DNA of 64,000 nucleotides from Paractinoplanes pyxinae (GCF_026626335.1 NZ_JAPNTZ010000010.1:62001-126000); one strand, 5' to 3'; counted from the first letter of the stretch, positions 16,684 through 24,944 are shown. Made by a program: numbers and translations. Notes: a model not told the origin generated them from the sequence alone.

Positions 16684-16771
16684 GCGTTCTGGACGCGCCA
16701 GCGGCCAGCTCACCCCGCCGCGGCCCTCGGCGGGAGCGACGGTCTGTAACCCCCCACCCCGCTACGACATC
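16649..16771 (-). repeat. Dispersed structured repeat, copy 3 (inverted)
   Basis: Complement of the same element as 4520-4643 and 13640-13763, nearly identical to copy 2. Its left end overlaps the last codons of the AraC gene. A partial related motif (GCATGTCGTAGCGGG, complement) follows near 16808-16822. It lies between the 3' ends of convergent genes. Copies 2 and 3 are inverted and bracket 13.8-16.6 kb. Confidence 0.85.
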
Positions 16772-16846
16772 GCCTTTGATCTGCCGCTCTTGACCTCCAC
16801 AACCCCACCCGCTACGACATGCAGAGCCGGGCTTCGGTGGGGCGGA

Positions 16847-18061
16847 TCAGTCGTCGGAGGGGAAGAGCAGCATGTCCGCGATGAATGTCGTCACGCGACC
16901 CGAGTGGTCCCTTCCTATCCAGGTCGGGTAGGCGCCGTCGCCCCAACCGCTGGACCAGGCGATCATGTCGCCGCCGGAGAGTAAGAAGTAGCGGGGATCG
17001 CGCAGCTCGAGTGACTGCCATTCCTCGGTCAGGCGTTCGCGGTTGTCCTCGTCGACGAAGCAGGCCATGCCGGCGTCCACACCGAAGCCGAAGAACTCGC
17101 CGTAGCCCAGGTCGAGCAGGTCTTGACCGTCGCGCAGGGCCAGTTCCCAGCGGACGGGGTGCCGGTCGCTGACGTCCAGGCGGACGGCGGCGACGCGGGT
17201 GTGGGCGGGGTCGTCGGTGAAGGTGGCCAGGCTGACCGTCACGGGGTAGGTGCCGGGCGGAACGGTCGTCAGGAACGGCTCTTCGCCGTAGTCCAGGGAG
17301 GACGGGTCGGCCGCGACCAGGTGGCCCGAGGGCAGGTTGAGTTTGCCGGCCGGGCGGGTCGCGATGCGCATCCGGCGGTCGCCGACGGTGCGTTCGGCGC
17401 CGTCGCGGAACAGGGTCGACAGGCCGCGGGGCTGGAGCGGGCGCGGCGGGTGCCAGGGGCGTTCGTCGGCGGTGCGCACCGGCAGGTTGTGGGGTTCGGC
17501 CGCGGCGGCCAGGCGGTACGGGCCGTCGACCACCCGCGGCACCGCGCAGACCTCGGCGAACTGGCCGGTGCAGGCTTCGGCGTGGACCCGGCCCGCGCTG
17601 TCGAGCAGGGCCTTCCACCGCCCGAAGGCCGGGATGGGCAGGCGCGGCGGCGTGAAGCCCCCGTCGGAGAAGGTGTGCCGGCCGCCGCGGCCGCCGCGGT
17701 CGCCGGCCGGCTCGATCGAGTCGTTGCGCCGGCCGTTGAGCTGCCAGCTGGTCTGGTGCCGGGCGCCGGCGCCGGGCGTCCCGTCCCACGTGGTCGACTC
17801 GCGCAGGAACAGGTCGCCCTCGCGGGCCCGGCGGAATTCGTGGACGGCGGCCCGGCCGCCCTCGGTGTTCAGGCGGGTGACGGCGCAGTAGCCCTCGGCC
17901 CAGGAGACGTTCAGAACCGAGTGCGGGCGGCCGCCGGCGAGCAGCACCACCGAGTAGGGCTCGCCGGCGGAATCGCGTGATTCGGCCTGATCGGGAGTGA
18001 GCGGGTTGACGATGCCGTCGTCCCAGCCCTCGCAGTACACCGCCGCCAAGGTGGTCTCCAT
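16847..18061 (-). CDS. DUF4241 domain protein
   Basis: 404 residues, no signal or membrane segment. The C-terminal about 200 residues match the DUF4241 layout: VPPGTYPVTVSLATF, RVAAVRLDVSDRHPVRWELAL, FFGFGVDAGMACFVDEDN and a final SSGWGDGAYPTWIGRDHSGRVTTFIADMLLF. The N-terminal half has a segment AGARHQTSWQLNGRRNDS and is not recognised. The family is of unknown function and sometimes occurs near polymorphic-toxin immunity genes; no toxin is seen here. It is a single gene transcribed from 18061. Confidence 0.65.
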   Translation of the reverse strand: METTLAAVYCEGWDDGIVNPLTPDQAESRDSAGEPYSVVLLAGGRPHSVLNVSWAEGYCAVTRLNTEGGRAAVHEFRRAREGDLFLRESTTWDGTPGAGARHQTSWQLNGRRNDSIEPAGDRGGRGGRHTFSDGGFTPPRLPIPAFGRWKALLDSAGRVHAEACTGQFAEVCAVPRVVDGPYRLAAAAEPHNLPVRTADERPWHPPRPLQPRGLSTLFRDGAERTVGDRRMRIATRPAGKLNLPSGHLVAADPSSLDYGEEPFLTTVPPGTYPVTVSLATFTDDPAHTRVAAVRLDVSDRHPVRWELALRDGQDLLDLGYGEFFGFGVDAGMACFVDEDNRERLTEEWQSLELRDPRYFLLSGGDMIAWSSGWGDGAYPTWIGRDHSGRVTTFIADMLLFPSDD

Positions 18062-18143
18062 GGTTGGCGATCTTATTCAGGGGCGACTCCGTTTCGCCGC
18101 CCCGCAACAGCGAATCGATAGCCGAACGAGAGACCGGGATGGT

Positions 18144-18779
18144 TCAGCGGCTGGCGAGCGTGCGGCCGGCGTGGGTGGCGGCCTCGTGGGCGGTCTTCTT
18201 CAGCAGCTCGGCGGTGTCGCGCAGCGCCTCCATGGCCGGGTTCACTCCGGCCAGGGTGAGCTCGCGCTCGATCAGCGTGAGGTCGCCGCCCCAGATGTCC
18301 TCGACGACCCGGCGCAGGTACCCGGTGTTGTGGTCCCAGCCCTCGCGCGGGGTGCCGGGGCCGTAGCCGCCGCCGCGGGTGGTGACCACGATGACCGGCT
18401 TGCCGTCGAGCAGCCGCTCGTCGGGCGCGGAGGCGCCGGCCATGACCAGGTCGATCCAGGTCTTGACGTGCTGCGAGATGCCGTAGTTGTAGAGCGGCAG
18501 GGCCAGGATCGCGGCGTCGGCGTCGCGCACCTCGGCGGCCAGCTGCTGGGCCAGGGCGACCGCGGCCCGCTGGGCGTCGGTGCGCTGGTCGGCCGGCGTG
18601 AAGTTGGCGTGGATGGCGCTCGCCCAGGCGTCGGCCGGCAGGGGCGAGGCGCCGAGGTGCCGGCGCACGAACGCGGTGCCGGGGCGGGTGGCGGTCCATT
18701 CCGCCTCGGCCACGTCAGCCAGTTCGCTCGAGGCCGAGACGGGGCCCTGGATGCTCGAGTCGATGCGCAGAACGGTCAT
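18144..18779 (-). CDS. FMN-dependent NADH:quinone oxidoreductase / azoreductase (AzoR family)
   Basis: 211 residues, typical for AzoR, a flavodoxin-fold enzyme that reduces quinones and azo compounds with NADH. Seen: MTVLRIDSSIQGPVSASSELAD (phosphate-binding start), AILALPLYNYGISQHVKTWIDLV (about residues 88-110, FMN site) and VVTTRGGGYGPGTPREGWDHNTGYLRRV (about 135-162). ATG 18779 is chosen because the family motif begins there. It is divergent from a MarR-family regulator, with two operator-like palindromes between them. This matches the well-known scheme of a MarR-type repressor controlling an azoreductase in response to electrophiles. Confidence 0.88.
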   Translation of the reverse strand: MTVLRIDSSIQGPVSASSELADVAEAEWTATRPGTAFVRRHLGASPLPADAWASAIHANFTPADQRTDAQRAAVALAQQLAAEVRDADAAILALPLYNYGISQHVKTWIDLVMAGASAPDERLLDGKPVIVVTTRGGGYGPGTPREGWDHNTGYLRRVVEDIWGGDLTLIERELTLAGVNPAMEALRDTAELLKKTAHEAATHAGRTLASR

Positions 18780-18799
18780 GTGCTTGCTCCTGACACGGG

Positions 18800-18846
18800 T
18801 TGAATGTTCAAGTCGAATGCTGACACCTTCGGCTTGAACATTCAAG
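18800..18846. promoter_or_regulatory. Two palindromic sites, candidate MarR operators
   Basis: TTGAATGTTCAA at 18800-18811 and CTTGAACATTCAAG at 18833-18846. They are nearly the same palindrome, with centres 34 bp apart, and lie in the divergent azoreductase/MarR promoter region. Confidence 0.75.
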
Positions 18847-18871
18847 TGCGGAGGGGCGGTACTCTTTCGAC

Positions 18872-19435
18872 GTGACTATTGACACGCCCGCTGAGACCCC
18901 GTGGCTCGACGGCGAGGAACGTGCGGCGTGGATGACCCTCATCACCATGCTCATGACCCTGCCGGCCGCCATAGACGCCCAGCTCAAGCGCGACTCCGGG
19001 CTCAATTTCTTCGAGTATTCGATCCTGTCCCACCTGTCGATGCCGCTGAACCACGCGGTGCAGATGAGCAATCTGGCCCACCTGGCCGGCGGCTCCCTGT
19101 CTCGCCTGTCGCACGCGGTGAGCCGGCTCGAACGGCAGGGTTTTGTGGAGCGGCGGGCCGGCAGTGACGGCGAAAGCCGATGCGTCCAGGCGTCGCTGAC
19201 CACCAAGGGCTACGACGCGCTGGTGGCGGCCGCGCCCGCCCACGTACGCGAAGCTCGTCGCCTGGTCTTCGACAACCTGACCACGGCGCAGGTGCGTCAG
19301 CTGCACAAGATCGCCCACGAGATCGCCGGGGCCGCCTCGCCCGACTCGGTCAAGCGCATCGACGCCGCGATCGAGGAGGCCGACCGGGCCGAGCGCGAGG
19401 GCCGCACCGACCCCTGCGTGCCCGGCGCCTGCTGA
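18872..19435 (+). CDS. MarR-family transcriptional regulator
   Basis: 187 residues from GTG. The winged helix lies in about residues 40-115: FFEYSILSHLSMPLNHAVQMSNLAHLAGGSLSRLSHAVSRLERQGFVERRAGSDGESRCVQASLTTKGYDAL, with the SDGESR wing. The C-terminal tail DPCVPGAC ends with two cysteines that could sense redox state, which is inference. It is divergent from the azoreductase gene and flanked by two palindromes, which suggests that it represses both genes until an electrophile or quinone is present. Confidence 0.88.
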   Translation: MTIDTPAETPWLDGEERAAWMTLITMLMTLPAAIDAQLKRDSGLNFFEYSILSHLSMPLNHAVQMSNLAHLAGGSLSRLSHAVSRLERQGFVERRAGSDGESRCVQASLTTKGYDALVAAAPAHVREARRLVFDNLTTAQVRQLHKIAHEIAGAASPDSVKRIDAAIEEADRAEREGRTDPCVPGAC

Positions 19436-19439
19436 GAGC

Positions 19440-19760
19440 TCAGCCGCTCAGCTGAGAGCGGGCGCGGTCGACCAGGGTCGGCAACAGCTCGGCCCGCCAC
19501 GTCTCCAGGTGGACGTTGCCGCTCGACATGCCGCTGCCGTGCGCGAACTCCTCGCGGTAGACCCACGGCGCAGTCTCGGTGGCCAGGTCGACTGCCACCA
19601 CGCGGTCGAAGGTGGCCTTGAGCAGTCGCTCGACCTCACCCACCGAGGGCGGCAGGACCAGGCCGTTGACGTACTCGCTCATGGCCCGCCACACCCACGG
19701 GTCACCCCGCAGACCCCACCGGACGGGTTCGGGATCGAAGAGATCGGATACGAGCCTCAC
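19440..19760 (-). CDS. Small hypothetical protein downstream of IclR gene
   Basis: 106 residues from GTG (MRLVSDLFDPEPVRWGLRGDPWVW). The reading frame shows normal codon use, with a helix-rich middle (MSEYVNGLVLPPSVGEVERLLKATFDRVVAVDL) and a tail SSGNVHLETWRAELLPTLVDRARSQLSG. It is not recognised as a known family. It is 38 bp downstream of the IclR gene on the same strand and probably the last gene of that operon. The GTG start is a choice; the frame is open further upstream inside the IclR gene. Confidence 0.55.
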   Translation of the reverse strand: MRLVSDLFDPEPVRWGLRGDPWVWRAMSEYVNGLVLPPSVGEVERLLKATFDRVVAVDLATETAPWVYREEFAHGSGMSSGNVHLETWRAELLPTLVDRARSQLSG

Positions 19761-19798
19761 CCGATCAGGGTGGCACCGCTCGGCCGCCGCCGCAGCGC

Positions 19799-20602
19799 TC
19801 AGACCGTGATCGCCGGTACGGCCGCGGTCAGCGACCAGTCGTGCCCGATGTCGGCCGCGGTGCGCAGCAGCTTGGGCAGATGCTCCTCGACCAGCGTCTC
19901 GACGGACGTCTCGGCCGCGTGCACGGTCACGTTGATCGCCGCCAGCACCCGGCCGTCCCCGTCCCGTACGCCGGTGGCGATCGAGCGGATGCCGGGGGCC
20001 AGGTCCTGGTGGGCCAGCGCCCACCCCTTGGCCCGCACCTCCCGCAGCGAGGCGTCGATCTCGGCCGCTGTGGGCTGCCAGCGGGCGTTGATGCCCGACC
20101 GCGACGGCTGGTCGAGCACCGCCGCCAGCTCGTCGGCGGGCAGGGCGGCCAGCAGCACCTTGCCCATCGAGGTGGCCGGGGCCGGGAAGCGGGTGCCGAT
20201 GGTGACGGCCAGCGTGACGATCTTGGGGATGGCCACCCGGGCCACGTAGACGATGTCGCTGCCGTCGAGCTGGGCCATCGAGGTCGACTCGTTGGTCTGG
20301 GCGACCAGCTTCTCCATGTGCGGGCGGGCCACGTCCCACATGTTCAAGGCATTGACGTACGCCATCCCGAGCTCGAGGACGCGCGGTGTCAACGCGTACC
20401 CCTTGCCGTCGGCCCGCACGTAGCCCAGTGCCTCGAGCGTGATCAGGATGCGGCGGACGGTCGGGCGGGCCAGACCGGTGTGGCCGGCGATCTCGCTGAG
20501 CGTCATCGCCGGCGTGCCCGGCCGGAAGGAGCGCAGGACGTCGAGGCCGCGTGCCAGGGCCTCGATGAAGTCGGGTCCGGCGCCCCTTCCGATGTCGGTC
20601 AT
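19799..20602 (-). CDS. IclR-family transcriptional regulator
   Basis: 267 residues. N-terminal helix-turn-helix at about residues 10-75 (FIEALARGLDVLRSFRPGTPAMTLSEIAGHTGLARPTVRRILITLEALGYV). The C-terminal IclR effector domain follows (PHMEKLVAQTNESTSMAQLDGSDIVYVARV, then GTRFPAPATSMGKVLLAALP and ATGVRDGDGRVLAAINVTVHA). It most resembles PcaR/PobR-type regulators of aromatic catabolism. It is 11 bp behind the amidohydrolase gene in the same operon, facing the CoA-transferase/dioxygenase operon. Matching inverted repeats in the divergent gap are its probable binding sites. Confidence 0.88.
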   Translation of the reverse strand: MTDIGRGAGPDFIEALARGLDVLRSFRPGTPAMTLSEIAGHTGLARPTVRRILITLEALGYVRADGKGYALTPRVLELGMAYVNALNMWDVARPHMEKLVAQTNESTSMAQLDGSDIVYVARVAIPKIVTLAVTIGTRFPAPATSMGKVLLAALPADELAAVLDQPSRSGINARWQPTAAEIDASLREVRAKGWALAHQDLAPGIRSIATGVRDGDGRVLAAINVTVHAAETSVETLVEEHLPKLLRTAADIGHDWSLTAAVPAITV

Positions 20603-20613
20603 GGAACGGGACC

Positions 20614-21999
20614 CTACTTGGTGTACTGATACGGGTTGTGCAGGATGCGGGCCTCCGGGATGTCCGGGTTCATGCCGCGCTTCCACGCCTCCTCGCCCAG
20701 CGTCGAGCGCAGGTGGTCGATGGTGGCCTCCACTTCGGCCCGCGCGGCGGCCAGGTCGGCGTCGACCAGCTTGCCGTCGCGCTTGACCACCTTGCCGCCG
20801 ACGACCACCGTGTGGACGTCGCCCCGCTGAGCCTGGAAGGCCACATGCCCGTACGGGTTGAGCACGGGGAACATGACCGGCGAGGCGTCGTTCTTCAGCA
20901 GCACCACGTCGGCCTGCCGCCCCGGCGTCAGTGACCCGATCGACGAGTCCATCCCGAGCGCCTTCGCCCCGCCCCGGGTTCCCCAGTCGACGACATGCTC
21001 GGCCCGCAGGTGGTGGTGGGTGACCGTCTCCTGCTTGCCGTGCGCCTCGAGGTGCTCGCGGGCGCGGTCGGCGCTCAGCGTGGTGCGCATCGCCGAGAAC
21101 AGGTCGCCGCTCCACCACACGCTGGTGTCCATCGACAGCGACACCGGGATCCCGTGCCGGCGCAGCTGCCAGGTGGGCGGGTAGCCCTGGCCGGCGCTCT
21201 GCTCGCTCTCGGTCGACACCGAGACCGAGCCGCCGCTGGCCGCGATGCGGTGGTACGAGTCGCTGGACAGGGTGGCCGCGTGGACGTAGACGTTGCCGGG
21301 CGTCATGAAGCCGCTGTCGTGCATGAGCCGGATGCCGTCGTCATTGGTGGCGCCCCAGACGCCGGCGTGCGTGGTGACCGGCACGCCGAGTTCCCGTGCG
21401 ACCTCGAAGGCGGCCTTCTCGGGGAACGCGGGGTCGCCGGTGACGTCGAACGCCATCTGGAAGCCGGCCAGCTTCCCGCCGTCGATGCGCCGGCGGTAGA
21501 AGTCCTGGAAAGCCGACGAGGTCGACCATTCCCACGGGCCCTGCTGGATGTTGCCGTATGCGAGCACGAACCGCCCCGGCACGGCCTCGAGCGCGTCCAC
21601 CGCGGCGTCGGCGTGGTCGGTGGTCTGCAGCCCGTGCGACCAGTCGACCGTGGTGGTGACGCCCGAGTCGAGCGCTTCCAGGGCGCCGAGCAGATTGCCG
21701 GCGTAGATGTCCTCGGGCCGGAAATGCTTGCCCGACTCGAGGTAGTACCAGACGAAGTACTGGGTGAGGGTCCAGTCGGCGCCGTAGCCGCGCATCGCGG
21801 TCTGCCACATGTGCCGGTGGGTGTCGACCATGCCGGGCATGAGGATGCCGCCGGAGGCGTCGATCTCCTCGTGGCCGCCGGGCGCGGTCAGGTTCGGCCC
21901 GATCTCGGCGATCTTGTCGTCGACGACGAGCACGTCGGCGTTCTCGAGCACGGTATGTGAGTCGTCCATCGTGAGCACGAGGCCGTTGCGGAAGATCAT
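20614..21999 (-). CDS. Amidohydrolase (ATZ/TRZ-like, cytosine/guanine deaminase superfamily)
   Basis: 461 residues from ATG 21999, preceded by AAAGGA. Metal-dependent TIM-barrel hydrolase. DTHRHMWQTAMRG near residue 60 corresponds to the HxH metal pair, with the second His as HRH. VPVTTHAGVWG holds the third His, and SVSLSMDTSVWWSGDLFSAMRT the late catalytic Asp. The C-terminal beta-sandwich (GSLTPGRQADVVLLK) is complete. Family members deaminate or dechlorinate heterocycles; the substrate here is unknown. Placed opposite a dioxygenase operon and beside an IclR regulator, it likely performs an early or side step of the same pathway. Confidence 0.85.
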   Translation of the reverse strand: MIFRNGLVLTMDDSHTVLENADVLVVDDKIAEIGPNLTAPGGHEEIDASGGILMPGMVDTHRHMWQTAMRGYGADWTLTQYFVWYYLESGKHFRPEDIYAGNLLGALEALDSGVTTTVDWSHGLQTTDHADAAVDALEAVPGRFVLAYGNIQQGPWEWSTSSAFQDFYRRRIDGGKLAGFQMAFDVTGDPAFPEKAAFEVARELGVPVTTHAGVWGATNDDGIRLMHDSGFMTPGNVYVHAATLSSDSYHRIAASGGSVSVSTESEQSAGQGYPPTWQLRRHGIPVSLSMDTSVWWSGDLFSAMRTTLSADRAREHLEAHGKQETVTHHHLRAEHVVDWGTRGGAKALGMDSSIGSLTPGRQADVVLLKNDASPVMFPVLNPYGHVAFQAQRGDVHTVVVGGKVVKRDGKLVDADLAAARAEVEATIDHLRSTLGEEAWKRGMNPDIPEARILHNPYQYTK

Positions 22000-22021
22000 C
22001 GCCCATCCTTTCGAGGGATTC

Positions 22022-22168
22022 CGGACCGCTGTCCGCTGGGCGGGCAGGGCGAGTGGCGTCAGTGTGCGCCCGGTCACTTGCCGGGTCAATAGTTTGTTTC
22101 GGCCTGATGAAGCGGGCGTTGACACGATGGGTGCGCGGGAGCAAGCTGGTCCAGCGGACGAGTGTCCG
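22022..22168. promoter_or_regulatory. Divergent control region with two related inverted repeats (candidate IclR sites)
   Basis: CAGCGGAC-N4-GTCCG occurs at 22152-22168 on the plus strand and again at 22022-22038 on the minus strand. One copy lies next to each of the two divergent genes. Such symmetry is expected for binding sites of a local regulator serving both operons. Confidence 0.6.
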
Positions 22169-22185
22169 CAGAACGGGCGGTTTGT

Positions 22186-23316
22186 ATGTCTGAGAAAGGC
22201 CCACTGGACGGTCTGCTGGTCGCGGACTTCTCCCGGATCCTCGCCGGGCCGTACGCGACGATGCTGCTGGCCGACCTCGGCGCTCAGGTGATCAAGGTGG
22301 AGGGCCCGGGCGGCGACGACACCCGCACCTGGATGCCGCCGGTCCGCGACGACGTCTCGACGTACTACCTCGGCATCAACCGCAACAAGCGATCGATCGC
22401 GCTCGACCTCAAGAACGAGGCCGACCTGAACGACGCGCGGGAGCTGGCCCACCGCGCCGACATCATGATCGAGAACTTCCGGCCGGGCGGGCTCAAGCGG
22501 TTCGGCCTCGACTACGACACCGTCTCTGCGGCCAACGAGAAGATCGTCTACGCGAGCATCAGCGGCTTCGGCACCGGCCAGGGCGCCAATCTTCCCGGGT
22601 ACGACCTGATGGTCCAGGCGATCTCGGGGCTCATGAGCCTGACCGGCGACCCCGACGGCTCGCCCTACCGCGCCGGCATCTCGGTCTTCGACGTCATGGC
22701 CGGGCTGCACGCCAACATCGGCATCCTGGCCGCCCTGCACCGCCGGGCCGAGACCGGCCGCGGCCAGCACGTCGAGGTCAACCTGCTCAGCTCCGCGCTG
22801 TCCGGCCTGGTCAACCACTCCAGCGGCTACGTCGCGGGCGGCACCATCCCGTTCCGCATGGGCAACGCCCACCCCAGCCTCTTCCCGTACGAGCCGCTGC
22901 CCACCGCCGACGGCGAGCTCATCGTCATCGCCGGCAACGACGGCCAGTTCCGCAAGCTGTGCCAGGTGCTCGACCTGCCCGAGCTGCCGGACGATCCGCG
23001 CTTCGGACGCAACCAGGACAGGACGGCCAACCGCGAACAGCTGCGGCCGATCCTGCTGGAGCGGCTGGCCACGCGTACGAAGGACGAATGGTTCCGCGAC
23101 CTGATCGCGGCCGGCGTGCCCTGCGCGCCGATCAACACGATCGACGGGGGCGTCGCCTTCGCCGAGGAGCTGGGGCTCGACCCGGTGGTCACCACCGGCG
23201 GCATCCCCGGCATCCGCAACCCCATCACCTTCAGCGAATCGCGGGCGCGCTACGAGCTGCCGCCGCCCGGGCTGGACGAGCACGGCGAGGAGATCCGCAA
23301 GTGGCTGAGGAGCTGA
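22186..23316 (+). CDS. CaiB/BaiF-family (class III) CoA-transferase
   Basis: 376 residues from ATG 22186 (MSEKGPLDGLLVADFSRILAGPYATMLLADLGAQVIKVE). This N-terminus is the family hallmark. The catalytic Asp is the D in GYDLMVQAISGLMSLTG (near residue 144), which forms the aspartyl-CoA anhydride. RAGISVFDVMAGLHANIGILAALHRR and the C-terminal FADLLIAAGVPCAPI-like segment are present. It would move CoA from a donor to a carboxylic acid, here probably a ring-cleavage product or its hydrate. It is the first gene of a five-gene operon. Confidence 0.9.
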   Translation: MSEKGPLDGLLVADFSRILAGPYATMLLADLGAQVIKVEGPGGDDTRTWMPPVRDDVSTYYLGINRNKRSIALDLKNEADLNDARELAHRADIMIENFRPGGLKRFGLDYDTVSAANEKIVYASISGFGTGQGANLPGYDLMVQAISGLMSLTGDPDGSPYRAGISVFDVMAGLHANIGILAALHRRAETGRGQHVEVNLLSSALSGLVNHSSGYVAGGTIPFRMGNAHPSLFPYEPLPTADGELIVIAGNDGQFRKLCQVLDLPELPDDPRFGRNQDRTANREQLRPILLERLATRTKDEWFRDLIAAGVPCAPINTIDGGVAFAEELGLDPVVTTGGIPGIRNPITFSESRARYELPPPGLDEHGEEIRKWLRS

Positions 23317-24071
23317 GCTTCCCGACCGGCATCGGAACGTCCACTCCGGACACCATCTCGCTGCTGGGTCAGGATCTGGCGGCCGACCTGATGGGACAGG
23401 TCGGGTTCGGCGAGCTCGCCTTCTGGCTGGTCACCCGCCGTCGTCCCACTTCTTCCGAGGTACGGGTGTTCGAGGCGGTGCTGGTGGCGCTGGCCGACCA
23501 CGGATTCACGCCCACGGCGATCGCGGCCCGGCTCACCTATCTGTCGGCTCCGGAAGCCCTGCAGGGCGCGCTCGCGGCCGGGCTGTTGGGTGGAGGATCG
23601 CGCTTTCTCGGGGTGACCGAAGACTGTGGACGGTTTCTGGCCGAGACCTTGGAAGGCGCCGGTGAGAACCCTGACTACGACGTGGTCGCGCTCGAGGCCG
23701 TGCGCAAGGCCAAGGCTGAGCGCCGCTTCGTTCCGGGGCTGGGTCACCCCGTACACAAGGAAGAAGACCCCCGCACCCCGGTGCTGATCCGGATCGCCGA
23801 CGAGGAAGGGCTGCGCGGCCCGCACTTGCAGCTGTTCGAGGCGATCGGCCGGGTGCACCCCGAGGTGCTCGGGCGGCGGCTGCCGCTCAACGGGGCCGGA
23901 GTCTGCGGGGCCGCCCTGGCCGACCTCGGGCTCCCCATCGACCTGCTGCGCGGCTTCGCGCTGCTGGCCCGCGCGGCCGGCCTGCTCGGGCACCTGGCCG
24001 AGGAACGCCGGCGCCCGCTCGGCATGGAGATCTACAAAACCGTCGATCGCAACGCCGTCTACGAACCCTAA
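23301..24071 (+). CDS. Citrate synthase-family protein, citryl-CoA-lyase-like
   Basis: 256 residues from GTG 23301, overlapping the CoA-transferase by 16 bp. It is much shorter than citrate synthase and matches the small citryl-CoA-lyase/CitE-unrelated citrate-synthase-like type. The core FVPGLGHPVHKEEDPRTPVLI (about residues 135-155) carries the His pair region of the citrate synthase active site. NGAGVCGAALADLGLPIDLLRGFALLARAAGLLGHLAEE is the C-terminal helical block. Likely reaction: retro-aldol cleavage of a tertiary-hydroxyacyl-CoA to acetyl-CoA or a similar thioester plus an oxoacid. Position after a CoA-transferase supports an activate-then-cleave pair. Confidence 0.8.
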   Translation: MAEELSFPTGIGTSTPDTISLLGQDLAADLMGQVGFGELAFWLVTRRRPTSSEVRVFEAVLVALADHGFTPTAIAARLTYLSAPEALQGALAAGLLGGGSRFLGVTEDCGRFLAETLEGAGENPDYDVVALEAVRKAKAERRFVPGLGHPVHKEEDPRTPVLIRIADEEGLRGPHLQLFEAIGRVHPEVLGRRLPLNGAGVCGAALADLGLPIDLLRGFALLARAAGLLGHLAEERRRPLGMEIYKTVDRNAVYEP

Positions 24072-24080
24072 GGAGAATCC

Positions 24081-24944
24081 GTGGCCAGCATCGTCGCGGT
24101 CATCGCCTCCACCCATCACCCGTTCTACTACCGGGCCACGACGGCCACCGGTGAGGACCGGCCGCCCTTCGCCGACGAGTGGGAGCGCAAGATCCTCGCC
24201 TTCCGCGAGACGCTCACCCGGGCCAACCCGGACGTGCTGGTGATGGTCGGCTCCGACCACTTCCACCAGCTGTGGCTGGACAACATGCCGCAGTTCCTGG
24301 TGGGCAAGGCGCCCTTCTACGACGCCAACTGGTACAACGAGGAGCGCGAGTTCGGCCTGCCCCGCATGCTGCTGCAGGGGCAGGAGGACCTGTCCGCGCA
24401 CATCCTGCGCAACGGGCTCGACGAGGGCTTCGACCTGGCCTTCAGCAACGAGCTGCGGATCGACCACAGCATCACCTGCCCGATCATCACGCTGCGGCCC
24501 GAGGCCGACCTGCCGATCGTGCCGATCTACACGAACATCTTCGCGCCGCCGCTGCCGCAGCCGTCCCGCTTCGTGAAGCTGGGCGAGTCGATCCGCCGCA
24601 TCGTCGAGCAGTGGCCGTCGCATCTGCGGGTCGCCATCATCGGTACGGGTCACCTGTCGCTCGAGCTGGGCGGGCCCCGGCAGTTCGGGCCGCACGGCCC
24701 CGACCCGGAGTTCGACCGCCGGGCCGTCGAGTGGATCGCGTCGGGTGACCTGGACAACTGCCTGCGCGAGGTGACGCTGGACAGCCTGCACTCGCCGGGC
24801 AACGCCACCCACGGTTTCATGGACTTCATGCTGATGATGGGGGTGGCCGGCGCCGGGGCCAAGGCCGACCACGTCGACACCCTCGACCTGTTCCACACCA
24901 TGGAGGCCTACTTCACCTGGTACCCGAGCGGAGCGCCCGCATGA
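24081..24944 (+). CDS. Class III extradiol ring-cleavage dioxygenase, catalytic (LigB-like) subunit
   Basis: 287 residues from GTG with GGAG upstream. LigB-fold enzymes cleave catecholic rings using non-heme Fe(II). Expected ligands: His in ASTHHPFYYR (about residue 12) and His in VGSDHFHQLW (about 61), both present at the LigB spacing. The catalytic base region is GTGHLSLELGGPRQFGPHG (about 190-208). The C-terminal SPGNATHGFMDFMLMMGVAGAGA occupies the place where LigB has its Glu ligand, but a Glu is not obvious there. The next gene encodes a LigA-like subunit, so the enzyme is probably an alpha/beta heteromer. Confidence 0.85.
   Translation: MASIVAVIASTHHPFYYRATTATGEDRPPFADEWERKILAFRETLTRANPDVLVMVGSDHFHQLWLDNMPQFLVGKAPFYDANWYNEEREFGLPRMLLQGQEDLSAHILRNGLDEGFDLAFSNELRIDHSITCPIITLRPEADLPIVPIYTNIFAPPLPQPSRFVKLGESIRRIVEQWPSHLRVAIIGTGHLSLELGGPRQFGPHGPDPEFDRRAVEWIASGDLDNCLREVTLDSLHSPGNATHGFMDFMLMMGVAGAGAKADHVDTLDLFHTMEAYFTWYPSGAPA

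Noticed and set aside
13640..16771. Composite transposon bounded by the inverted repeat copies 2 and 3
   Set aside because: The repeats show no transposase, no target duplication was seen, and a third copy stands alone. A shared intergenic element explains them better.
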